In this document: positions 8,053 through 15,248 of the stretch, one piece after another
Layout of the letters: every line of letters begins with the position of its first letter
Numbering within the stretch: position 1 is the first letter of the stretch
Assembly (NCBI GenBank): GCA_028288385.1
Contig: JAQBNX010000195.1
Span: forward strand, 1 to 20,123
Source: Spirosoma sp.
Lineage (GTDB): Bacteria > Bacteroidota > Bacteroidia > Cytophagales > Spirosomataceae
Length of the DNA stretch: 20,123 nucleotides
Direction: 5' to 3'
Translations under genes and position numbers: made by a program
Notes under the pieces: generated by a model
Told to the model about the DNA's origin: nothing
Database searches by the model: none
The model's input: only the letters and a program-made list of their open reading frames with translations

Positions 8053-8844
8053 TCATGGAACCGGAGGCACACCCACACTTGTCCAGCCGCCATCCACTAT
8101 CAAACTCTGGCCTGTAATGTGGCGCGATGCAGGTGAAACCAAAAACAGGGCCGCATTGGCAATATCGTCGACCGTGGCGGGGCGCCCCATAGGCGTAATG
8201 CGTGACCAGATTGGAATATAAGTGGGGTCGTCTAACGTGCGTTCAGTAAGGGTTGCACCCGGCGCAATGGCATTGACGGTGATGCCAAGGGGCGAAAAGT
8301 CGATGACTAACTGCCTGGCCAGCATCTCCAACCCGGCTTTAGTCATACTATAAACGGGTAGGCCCGGGTGAGCCTGATGCCCCACAACGGATGACATGAA
8401 CAGAACGCTACCCCCTTTTTTTTGTTCGCGCATTTGACGGGCCGCAGCCTGAGCCAGAAAAAAGCTCCCCCTCAGATTAAGATTTACGATGGTCTGAAAG
8501 GCATCAGGCGTTGTAGTGAAAATATCGCCGAAGATGGTGATGCCAGCGTTTGCAATACCAATATCTACTGAGCCAAATGTTTTGACAGCCATATCAACCA
8601 TTTGCTCAACAAACGTTACGTCAGAAGCATCGCCCGGGCAGGATACACACCGGGCCGAAGAACCAGATGAACCCGTTTGGGCCTGATTAATGAAATCAGC
8701 CGCCTGGCGGGCTAAATCCGGGTCAAAATCGTTGAGCAGGACGTTGGCTCCCTGCCGGACCAGCGCATTGGCGATGGCATACCCGATGCCCACTCCGGCT
8801 CCGGTGATGATGGCGGTCTGATTGGCAAAGGTGTTGTTGGTCAT
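8053..8844 (-). CDS. Short-chain dehydrogenase/reductase, probably NAD-dependent sugar/polyol dehydrogenase
   Basis: A 263-residue classical SDR. Visible are the TGAGVGIG cofactor loop (residues 14-21), NAG (99-101), the catalytic serine at 151/152 in MSSVVG, and YxxxK (Y165, K169). An acidic residue closing the second strand (LLNDFD, D39) favours NAD over NADP. The end SLIVDGGWT is typical of the family. There is no signal peptide, so it is cytoplasmic. The ATG at 8844 was chosen; the TTG at 8868 would overlap the stop of the upstream lactonase gene. It is the last gene of a minus-strand run with an SMP-30 lactonase and a Gfo/Idh/MocA enzyme. Next to a lactonase and a sugar-acid dehydratase it is a candidate aldose 1-dehydrogenase, but the SDR fold alone does not fix the substrate. 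A Ser/Gly-rich stretch with CVSC (58-69) before GDASD looks like a local insertion. Confidence 0.92.
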   Translation of the reverse strand: MTNNTFANQTAIITGAGVGIGYAIANALVRQGANVLLNDFDPDLARQAADFINQAQTGSSGSSARCVSCPGDASDVTFVEQMVDMAVKTFGSVDIGIANAGITIFGDIFTTTPDAFQTIVNLNLRGSFFLAQAAARQMREQKKGGSVLFMSSVVGHQAHPGLPVYSMTKAGLEMLARQLVIDFSPLGITVNAIAPGATLTERTLDDPTYIPIWSRITPMGRPATVDDIANAALFLVSPASRHITGQSLIVDGGWTSVGVPPVP

Positions 8845-8860
8845 AGATTGTCCGGTATCC

Positions 8861-9784
8861 CTACTCAACGCCTTTTACCCGCATTGGCAATGTATAGATG
8901 GATTCGGATGCCGTAATGAACAACGTTTGGCGGTCTTTTCCACTAAAGCACACATTACCCACCCATTTGGATGGCACAGGAATATTTCCGAGCTTTTTAC
9001 CCGTTGGGTCGTATACCGTAACGCCCCGGCCTGTCAGGTACAGGTTACCTTCGTTGTCAAGGGTCATACCATCAGACCCCTGCGGGACAAACAACTGCCG
9101 ATCGGTCAGGCTTCCATCCGCTCCAATCTGATATTTATAAGTTTTATTCGCCCTGATATCTGCGACGAAGAGGTGCTTGCCGTCGGGCGTACCCACAATG
9201 CCATTGGGCTGCATTAGATCAGCGTCAAGCAACACAGCCTGTTGCTTTCCGGCGGGCAGGTAATAGACCTTCTGGCCATCAAGGTCGGAGGTTTTGCGCT
9301 GCCAGTAGTCCCGTTGGTAGTAAGGATCGGTGAAATAAATACCTCCTTTCTGGTCCACCCAGAGGTCATTGGGTCCGTTGTGTTTTTTGCCCTGGTAGTC
9401 AGTCATTAACACCGTAATTTTCTTATCGGGACTGATGGACAACAATTCATTGATCTGATCGGCGCAGGCAATCAGATTTCCTTTTTTATCGAAATACAGC
9501 CCATTGGAACGACCCGTTTTGTCCATAAAAACCGCAAGCTTGCCCTGGGTATCGTAGGTCCATATTTTGTCGTTTGGCTGATCGGTAAAGTAGACTGTTC
9601 CTACCTTATCAACGGCTGGCCCTTCCGTAAAGGTGAACTGACTTGATACCTGCCGAAGCGTGGCTCCCGGCTGTACAACCCGCAGCGAATCGGGAATTGG
9701 TGATTCGTTTTTCTGGCTGAACCCTTCAAGCGAAATGCTTGCAAACGCAATGATAAAAAGCCCTAGTGTATGGTATAAAAACAT
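8861..9784 (-). CDS. Exported SMP-30/gluconolactonase-like sugar lactonase
   Basis: A 307-residue six-bladed propeller of the SMP-30/gluconolactonase/LRE family, which opens sugar lactones to aldonic acids using one divalent metal. Positions matching the metal ligands are present: E54 in FTEGPAVD, N139 in GPNDLW, N194 in QPNGIV, and D238 in GSDGMTLD. The start at ATG 9784 yields a signal peptide (MFLYHTLGLFIIAFASISLEGFSQ) without a lipobox cysteine, so a soluble periplasmic enzyme is expected. The longer in-frame start at 9850 would begin in the loop of an inverted repeat. It lies 16 bp upstream of the SDR ATG and 104 bp downstream of the Gfo/Idh gene, probably in one transcript. Suggested role: hydrolysis of the lactone made by a neighbouring dehydrogenase. 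If the SDR makes that lactone, the two sit in different compartments, which is puzzling. Confidence 0.9.
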   Translation of the reverse strand: MFLYHTLGLFIIAFASISLEGFSQKNESPIPDSLRVVQPGATLRQVSSQFTFTEGPAVDKVGTVYFTDQPNDKIWTYDTQGKLAVFMDKTGRSNGLYFDKKGNLIACADQINELLSISPDKKITVLMTDYQGKKHNGPNDLWVDQKGGIYFTDPYYQRDYWQRKTSDLDGQKVYYLPAGKQQAVLLDADLMQPNGIVGTPDGKHLFVADIRANKTYKYQIGADGSLTDRQLFVPQGSDGMTLDNEGNLYLTGRGVTVYDPTGKKLGNIPVPSKWVGNVCFSGKDRQTLFITASESIYTLPMRVKGVE

Positions 9785-9801
9785 GTCATTATGATTTACA
9801 C

Positions 9802-9857
9802 GATATGGGTGCTTACGTGTTTGTGAACTTAGCTCACCCCACATAAGCACCCATATC
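9802..9857 (-). promoter_or_regulatory. Hairpin in the leader of the lactonase gene
   Basis: Bases 9802-9819 and 9840-9857 are near-perfect inverted repeats around a 20-base loop. In minus-strand RNA all 18 positions pair, with one G-U wobble; on the plus strand the same position would be a C-A mismatch. The hairpin lies between the Gfo/Idh stop (9889) and the lactonase ATG (9784), and no T tract follows on either side. It therefore does not look like an ordinary terminator. It could protect a processed 3' end or influence translation of the lactonase; this is inference. Confidence 0.55.
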
Positions 9858-9888
9858 CCTACTTAAAGTACCTGTTTGGTCCGTTTCC

Positions 9889-11274
9889 TTAGACCCGAGT
9901 TGGGTCGGGGTGTTGATAACCCTGGCGGTAAGGCCGCTTGAGCATGGCGTTAGCCTCCGGGTCTCCTATGATCTGGCGCTTCTTGGGGTCATAGACAATT
10001 GGACGCCCGGTCTTCATTGACAAGTTAGCCATAATACAGCTTGCCGTCGAGATATGACCCTCTTCGATGTCGGCCACGGGCCGACCACCCGTTTCAATGG
10101 CTTTCAGGAAGTCGAGCATGTGCAGACGCGTAGCGGGAGCTGCATTGAGTTCAATCTTCGGGTTTGTTGGTTCGGTTACGTCTTCCGGATATTTTTCTTT
10201 TTCGTAGACCACATCCAAATGGATCTTCTTGCCATTTTTATCATCCGGGATAAAGTCGCATTGCATGGTGCTGGCCCACAAAGTGCCTTTGTCACCATAA
10301 AGCGTGAACGACCAGGGATAATCCGGATTATTGGGTGTTCCCCAGGTACGGTGCTGCCAAATGCAGTTCAGGCCGTCATATTCAAATAAGGCCGATTGCG
10401 TATCGGCAATGTTCGACTTGCCTTCTTTCTGTACGTAGATGCCCCCAGTTGAACTAATGCGTTTGGGCCAGCCTAGTTTAAGCATCCAGCGCACCGTATC
10501 GAACATGTGGATGCACATATCGCCGGTAATGCCGTTGCCGTATTCATTGAAGGTCCGCCACCAGCGCACATGCGGCAGACCGTCGTAAGGCCGCATGGGA
10601 GCGGGTCCGGTCCACATTTCATAGTCTAGAAACGCGGGGACGGGTTCAACAGGCGGGTTGCCGTTGGCACGCATGTGCAGATAGCAGCACATCTCTACAT
10701 GAGATATTTTGCCGAGCAGACCCGCATCCACGATGTTTTTTTTAGCCTCAATCAGGTGGGGAGTGCTTTTGCGTTGAGTACCCACCTGCACAACCTTATT
10801 GTACTTGCGGGCAGCGGCCACCATGGCTTCTCCTTCCATCACATCGACGCTGATTGGCTTCTGAACGTAGACGTTGGCACCGGATTTAAGGGCGTCGATT
10901 GTTTGCAGGGCGTGCCAGTGATCGGGCGTACCAATAAGGACTATGTCCATCTTGTTCTCAGCCAGCATCTTCCGGTAGTCACCATACAACTTAGGCGTGT
11001 TACCCGATTTTTGACGCTGACTCACAAGCTTAGCGGCCCCATCGAGCTGATTTTTGTCGACGTCGCAAAGGGCCACCACCTCAACGGGAGCGACCTGAAT
11101 GAGTCGAAACAAATCACTTTTGCCATACCAGCCTGTGCCAATCAATCCGACGCGGTAGGTTTTGGCCTGATCAAGGAAACTTAAATCCATACCACTGGCT
11201 CCCAGGGTTGAAAGCGCGAGAGATGCCGAAGTGCCCTGAATGAACTGACGGCGGTTTATATCGAACAAATGCAT
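9889..11274 (-). CDS. Tat-exported Gfo/Idh/MocA family oxidoreductase
   Basis: A 461-residue NAD(P)-dependent sugar oxidoreductase of the Gfo/Idh/MocA family. The N-terminus MHLFDINRRQFIQG followed by a weakly hydrophobic stretch is a twin-arginine signal (R8-R9), implying export of the folded enzyme with its cofactor bound. The Rossmann motif VGLIGTGWYG is at 42-51. The usual EKP motif is QKP here (138-140), a variant I associate with exported Bacteroidota and Planctomycetes members. The second half has the alpha/beta substrate domain, with WWRTFNEYGNG and GDMCIHMFDTVRWM; its histidines are likely in the active site. The ATG at 11274 puts the Tat motif at the N-terminus; the start at 11340 would add 22 residues before it. 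It is the first gene of the run with the lactonase and SDR, and divergent from the aldose epimerase. Related exported enzymes have been linked to oxidation of glycoside hydroxyls; the substrate here is unknown. Confidence 0.9.
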   Translation of the reverse strand: MHLFDINRRQFIQGTSASLALSTLGASGMDLSFLDQAKTYRVGLIGTGWYGKSDLFRLIQVAPVEVVALCDVDKNQLDGAAKLVSQRQKSGNTPKLYGDYRKMLAENKMDIVLIGTPDHWHALQTIDALKSGANVYVQKPISVDVMEGEAMVAAARKYNKVVQVGTQRKSTPHLIEAKKNIVDAGLLGKISHVEMCCYLHMRANGNPPVEPVPAFLDYEMWTGPAPMRPYDGLPHVRWWRTFNEYGNGITGDMCIHMFDTVRWMLKLGWPKRISSTGGIYVQKEGKSNIADTQSALFEYDGLNCIWQHRTWGTPNNPDYPWSFTLYGDKGTLWASTMQCDFIPDDKNGKKIHLDVVYEKEKYPEDVTEPTNPKIELNAAPATRLHMLDFLKAIETGGRPVADIEEGHISTASCIMANLSMKTGRPIVYDPKKRQIIGDPEANAMLKRPYRQGYQHPDPTRV

Positions 11275-11366
11275 AGGAATTGCGGGGTCTAATGCTGGCG
11301 TATGGCTTATCGAATAGGAAAAGGCTACCTCGTTTAACAATTACTCTCGTGTATCGACAAATGTTG

Positions 11367-11397
11367 CTTGCTAAATACGGTCATGGTTGTAAATTGG
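11367..11397 (+). promoter_or_regulatory. Candidate Bacteroidota-type promoter for the aldose epimerase gene
   Basis: CTTG (11367-11370), a 19-base spacer and TAAATTGG (11390-11397) differ by one base in each box from the Bacteroidota consensus TTTG-N19-TAnnTTTG. The -7 box ends 19 bp before the ATG at 11417. It lies in the 142-bp divergent space (11275-11416), which should also hold the promoter of the minus-strand operon. For that direction I see only a weak -7-like AACATTTG (11365-11358) without a good -33 partner. Confidence 0.35.
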
Positions 11398-11416
11398 CCT
11401 TCCCTAATCCTTTATA

Positions 11417-12538
11417 ATGATGCATGTAAGCCTATTATTGATTCTCAGTGGTATCCTGTCAGCCCAGTTTGCTCCTCAACGGGCAGGCATCGAAAAAGAA
11501 GTTTTCGGCAAATTCCCGGATGGGCGCGTAGCCCACCTGTTCACACTCCGCAATGCTGCCGGAATGACCGTCCAGATCACCAATTATGGCGGCTTTATCG
11601 TGTCCTGGACGGCACCGGATAAAACAGGCAAACAGGAAAATATTACCCTCGGCCTGCCCACATTCGCCGATTATCTGAAGGGAGCACCCAGCCTGGGGCC
11701 AATTATCGGCCGATTTGGTAACCGCATTGCCAACGGCAAATTCTCACTCGACGGACAGACCTATACGTTAGCCACCAACGCAGGCACCAACCACATTCAT
11801 GGCGGGCGTGTCGGTTTTTCGCAAAAACTATGGGACGCTACCCCCGTTGATGGCAACGAACCTGCGCTGACCTTAAAATACACGTCGCCCGATGGCGAGG
11901 AAGGTTACCCCGGCACGCTGGCGGTGACCGTTACGTATACCCTGCAAAAAGACAACGCCCTCCGCATCGACTACCGCGCCACCACCGACAAACCAACCGT
12001 CGTGAATTTGACGAACCACGCTTATTTTAACCTGAGCGGTATGAAACGTGATGTGCTGGACAATGAACTGATGATTAAGGCAGATAAAATTCTGCCCACC
12101 GACAAGGCCCAGATCCCGACGGGTGAAATCAAACCCGTTGCCGGAACGGTGTTTGATTTCACCAAACCAACCACTATTGGTGCCCGTATTGCCGACACCA
12201 CGGATATTCAACTACGCTATGGTCAGGGGTACGACCATTGCTGGGTATTTACTGACCAGTCGAAAACACTGAAACTCGGCGCTACGCTGTATGAGCCAAC
12301 GAGTGGACGACTGATGACGATGTACACAACAGAACCCGCCGTTCAACTATACACGGCTAACCACCTGAACGGAACACTTCGTGGCAAGGAAGGCGTTGCT
12401 TACGGCCGTCGCTTTGGCGTTTGTCTGGAAACCCAGCACTTCCCCGATTCGCCAAACCATCCTAACTTCCCGACTACGACATTACGTCCGGGCGAAACTT
12501 ATAAAAGCACGACGGTATACCAGTTTTCGGTACGGTGA
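11417..12538 (+). CDS. galM: Aldose 1-epimerase (mutarotase), exported
   Basis: A 373-residue galactose-mutarotase-like protein that interconverts the alpha and beta anomers of aldoses. Active-site positions by family comparison: R99 in GRFGNR, H126 in NHIHGG, H201 in NLTNHAYFNLSG (general acid), D273 in GYDHCW, and E338 in CLETQHFPDSPN (general base). The N-terminus MMHVSLLLILSGILSAQ looks like a signal peptide, so it probably acts in the periplasm on incoming sugars, as is common in Bacteroidota. ATG 11417 and the adjacent ATG 11420 are both possible starts. The gene is divergent from the Gfo/Idh-lactonase-SDR run and convergent with the dehydratase, with a bidirectional terminator between. 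Its product could supply the anomer preferred by the dehydrogenase. The symbol is by family; the sugar preference is not known. Confidence 0.93.
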   Translation: MMHVSLLLILSGILSAQFAPQRAGIEKEVFGKFPDGRVAHLFTLRNAAGMTVQITNYGGFIVSWTAPDKTGKQENITLGLPTFADYLKGAPSLGPIIGRFGNRIANGKFSLDGQTYTLATNAGTNHIHGGRVGFSQKLWDATPVDGNEPALTLKYTSPDGEEGYPGTLAVTVTYTLQKDNALRIDYRATTDKPTVVNLTNHAYFNLSGMKRDVLDNELMIKADKILPTDKAQIPTGEIKPVAGTVFDFTKPTTIGARIADTTDIQLRYGQGYDHCWVFTDQSKTLKLGATLYEPTSGRLMTMYTTEPAVQLYTANHLNGTLRGKEGVAYGRRFGVCLETQHFPDSPNHPNFPTTTLRPGETYKSTTVYQFSVR

Positions 12539-12559
12539 TTCTATTCTGCCTTCTCAGAC

Positions 12560-12593
12560 AAAAAAGGCCGCTACCTGAGTAGCGGCCTTTTTT
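12560..12593. terminator. Bidirectional terminator between galM and the dehydratase gene
   Basis: AAAAAAGGCCGCTAC (12560-12574) and GTAGCGGCCTTTTTT (12579-12593) form a perfect 15-bp stem with a CTGA loop. A and T runs make it a textbook intrinsic terminator in both directions. Confidence 0.93.
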
Positions 12594-12618
12594 GTGTGTG
12601 AAGCATTGGTAATCTCTT

Positions 12619-14325
12619 TCAATGGGAATCCCGCTTTACTTCACTACCCGAACTGCCCCGCAAAAAATCAAAATCGGCTCCTTCATGCGCCTGCGTTACG
12701 TGCCTGATATATAGATTCACGTAACCGCGTTCATAACCCAGATCAAGTGGCTTGAAATGAACCAACCGACCGGCCAGTTCTTCATCCGAAACATGGAGGT
12801 GCAGGCTGCGATTTTCGACATCCAGCGTAATGAGATCGCCGTTCTGCACCAGAGCGAGATTGCCGCCAACGGCTGCCTCCGGCGATACATGCAAGACAAC
12901 GGTACCAAAGCCCGTGCCGCTCATGCGCCCGTCTGAAATGCGCACCATGTCATGAACGCCCATGGCTAGAATCTTGGCCGGTAGCTGCATGTTGCCTACT
13001 TCGGGCATGCCAGGATAGCCTCTTGGCCCTACGTTTTTCAGAACCAGTACGCAATCCGGGTCCACATCCAGGTTAGGATCATCGATGCGGGCTTTGTAGT
13101 CGTCGATGTTCTCGAATACTACGGCCCGGCCAGTATGCTGTAGCAGGGCGGGTGTCGCGGCCGAGGGCTTCAGGACGGCTCCATTTGGACACAGGTTACC
13201 ACGTAACACGGCCACACCAGCTTCCGGCTTAAAGGGCTGGTCAACAGTGGCAATCACATTCGAATCGTAGCACAGGGCATCGGCGCAGTTCTCTCCCAGT
13301 GTCCGTCCATTGACCGTCAGGGCGTCGTTATGCAGGTATTGGCGTAGTTCACGAATGACAGCGGGCAACCCCCCGGCATAAAATAAATCTTCCACAAAAT
13401 GCTCGCCCGACGGTTGCAGGTTGGCAAGCAAGGGAATCTTAGCGGATAGCAGGTCAAAATCGTCCAGCGACAACTCTACTCCCACCCGGCCGGCAATGGC
13501 CGTTAAGTGCAAAATAAAGTTTGTGGAGCCACCGAGTGCCGCATTCACCATAATCGCATTTTCAAACGCCTGACGAGTCAAAATCTGCGAAGGTTTTATG
13601 CCTTCGCGAGCTAGTTCAACCGCCCGCACGCCTGTCATATGAGCCAACACCTTACGGCGCGAATCCACTGCCGGAATTGTCGCATTATCGGGCAGGGCCA
13701 GTCCCAGCGATTCGACCATAGCGGCCATTGTCGACGCTGTTCCCATGGGCGCGCAGTGACCCGGCGACCGGGCCATGCTGGCTTCGGCCGCCACAAATTC
13801 TGCCTGGCTCATCTCGCCCATTTTAAAAGCCTCGGCAAACCGCCATAAGTCGGAAGTGCCTATTTTTCGGCCTTGAAACCGCCCGGCCAGCATGGGCCCA
13901 CCCGACACGACCATGGTGGGCAGGTCTACACTGCACGCACCCATGACGAGCGAGGGCGTGGTTTTGTCGCAGCCACACATCAGAATAACCGCATCGAGTG
14001 AGTTTCCCCGGATGCTTTCCTCAACGTCCATGCTGGCGAGATTGCGAAACAGCATGGCCGTGGGTTTAATCTGGCACTCGCCTAGCGACATGACTGGAAA
14101 TTCGAGTGGAAAGCCGCCCGCTTCCCACACACCCCGCTTGATGGCCTCGGCCAGTTCGCGGAAGTGGGCGTTGCAGGGCGTCAGTTCAGACCACGTATTG
14201 CAGATACCTATAACAGGTTTTCCCTCAAACTCGTGGTGCGGGAAACCCTGGTTTTTCATCCAGGCGCGGTAAATAAAGCCGTCTTTACCGGTGCGGCCAA
14301 ACCAATCTTGCGAACGAAGGGGCAT
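12619..14325 (-). CDS. IlvD/Edd family sugar-acid dehydratase (L-arabinonate/xylonate dehydratase-like)
   Basis: A 568-residue Fe-S, Mg-dependent dehydratase that removes water from aldonic acids to give 2-keto-3-deoxy acids. Cluster cysteines are C51 (TPCN), C119 (CGCDKT) and C191 (SPGHC). K121 matches the lysine carbamylated in family structures, and S469 in SDGRMSGT is the catalytic serine. The N-terminus RSQDWFGRTGKDGF and ICNTWSELTPCN resemble pentonate/aldonate dehydratases more than biosynthetic IlvD. No ilv biosynthesis genes are nearby, whereas a mutarotase, lactonase and dehydrogenases are, so a catabolic role is favoured. There is no signal peptide, so it is cytoplasmic. The start is the ATG at 14325. 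The gene is divergent from an outer-membrane protein (126-bp gap) and convergent with galM. The substrate (arabinonate, xylonate, fuconate or galactonate) cannot be read from the sequence. Confidence 0.92.
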   Translation of the reverse strand: MPLRSQDWFGRTGKDGFIYRAWMKNQGFPHHEFEGKPVIGICNTWSELTPCNAHFRELAEAIKRGVWEAGGFPLEFPVMSLGECQIKPTAMLFRNLASMDVEESIRGNSLDAVILMCGCDKTTPSLVMGACSVDLPTMVVSGGPMLAGRFQGRKIGTSDLWRFAEAFKMGEMSQAEFVAAEASMARSPGHCAPMGTASTMAAMVESLGLALPDNATIPAVDSRRKVLAHMTGVRAVELAREGIKPSQILTRQAFENAIMVNAALGGSTNFILHLTAIAGRVGVELSLDDFDLLSAKIPLLANLQPSGEHFVEDLFYAGGLPAVIRELRQYLHNDALTVNGRTLGENCADALCYDSNVIATVDQPFKPEAGVAVLRGNLCPNGAVLKPSAATPALLQHTGRAVVFENIDDYKARIDDPNLDVDPDCVLVLKNVGPRGYPGMPEVGNMQLPAKILAMGVHDMVRISDGRMSGTGFGTVVLHVSPEAAVGGNLALVQNGDLITLDVENRSLHLHVSDEELAGRLVHFKPLDLGYERGYVNLYIRHVTQAHEGADFDFLRGSSGSEVKRDSH

Positions 14326-14451
14326 GTTTTGAGTGAGTAGTCAGTAGTGATTAGTTCGCCTGCTGACAGTCGTGTAAAAAAAGAATTTCAACGTAACAAT
14401 CTACCGCTATCTGCAGTATCTTTCATCTGTATATACTCAATCCGAATACGT

Positions 14452-15126
14452 ATGAAAATGCACATTTTCCTGATAGTGAGTGTATTGCTTGTGAACGCAA
14501 TTCCAACCCTGGCGCAAAGTCGGTTTTCGGTGGGAATCACGGCCGCGCCGGTTGTGAGTTATACACGCACACGCCAGCACGTCCTCCTGCCCGATTACGT
14601 CAATCCGGGAGGTCCACCCATCGACAATGTATTCGATTTTCGTTCTACCATCGGAGGCTATACCGTTGGGGGTACTGTGCTGTACGACCTCACGCCCAGG
14701 TGGTCGGTAACGAGCGGGGTCTGGGTTTCTCAAACCCGCACAACTGGTACGTTCCCATTCATGCCGGGTAACCTTCCTGCCCGGATCGTAACGTCCGCCC
14801 TTCAAATACCGCTTTTGGTCAACTACCGTCCCAGTACCCGGCGACTGTCACCCTATTTTTCGGTGGGTGTAGTGGGCAGCTCCCGTCGTCCAACGGTTTA
14901 TAAACCAGTCGAGGGCGCAGCCTTTAGCACCACAAAAGTCACGTTTAACAATGGAGCGTTCAGTACACAGGCGTTAGTTGGAGCGGGCGTTTCGTATAAG
15001 ATTACACCAAACGTTTCATTAACGATGCAACCCCTGATAGTCTGGCATTTCAAACCATCCGGCAATTTCGAACATTACATTGTTTATCAGATTAATGGAC
15101 AGTCGCAGTTACTGTATACTTTCTGA
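14452..15126 (+). CDS. Outer-membrane beta-barrel protein (porin-like family)
   Basis: A 224-residue protein with a signal peptide (MKMHIFLIVSVLLVNAIPTLAQ) and about eight amphipathic beta strands with short turns, for example GGYTVGGTVLYDLTPRWSVTSGVWVS, whose first part reads out as strand-turn-strand, then QIPLLVNYRP, LSPYFSVGVVG and GAGVSYKITPNVSLTMQP. It ends in phenylalanine, the usual signature for outer-membrane insertion. This matches the small outer-membrane beta-barrel (OMP_b-brl/PorT-like) proteins common in Bacteroidota; function unknown. The ATG at 14452 was chosen because the frame extending up to 14347 adds a polar N-terminus that would bury the signal peptide. TATCTTTC (14417-14424) resembles a -7 box, but no good -33 box is at the right distance. 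Convergent with thrS. Confidence 0.85.
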   Translation: MKMHIFLIVSVLLVNAIPTLAQSRFSVGITAAPVVSYTRTRQHVLLPDYVNPGGPPIDNVFDFRSTIGGYTVGGTVLYDLTPRWSVTSGVWVSQTRTTGTFPFMPGNLPARIVTSALQIPLLVNYRPSTRRLSPYFSVGVVGSSRRPTVYKPVEGAAFSTTKVTFNNGAFSTQALVGAGVSYKITPNVSLTMQPLIVWHFKPSGNFEHYIVYQINGQSQLLYTF

Positions 15127-15154
15127 ACAGACACGCGACAGCTATCTTTAAAAG

Positions 15155-15212
15155 GATTACCAGACCATCAACCAAATTCATTCTTTCAACATTTGTTGAT
15201 GGTCTGGTAATC
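15155..15212 (-). terminator. Terminator-like hairpin after thrS
   Basis: Bases 15155-15172 and 15195-15212 are exact 18-bp reverse complements around a 22-base loop that can add four more pairs beyond a bulged C. On the minus strand the stem is followed by CCTTTTAAAG, a short T run, so it best fits termination of thrS, whose stop lies 37 bp away. On the plus strand no T run follows, so it is a weaker terminator for the outer-membrane protein gene. Confidence 0.7.
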
Positions 15213-15248
15213 AGGGTGAAACCGAAATGCCGTTGCAACGAGTTTCAG

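Noticed and set aside
8861..9850. The longer lactonase start at 9850.
   Set aside because: It would begin in the loop of the 9802-9857 hairpin and place 22 polar residues before the signal peptide.
10675..11184. A 169-codon plus-strand ORF opposite the Gfo/Idh gene, and similar long opposite-strand ORFs elsewhere (for example 8822-9217 and 6801-7223).
   Set aside because: They are shadows of strongly supported genes on the other strand and have no recognisable domains.
12619..14325. Assignment of the dehydratase as ilvD of branched-chain amino-acid synthesis.
   Set aside because: The N-terminal sequence and the sugar-enzyme neighbours fit the aldonate dehydratases better, and no other ilv gene is present.
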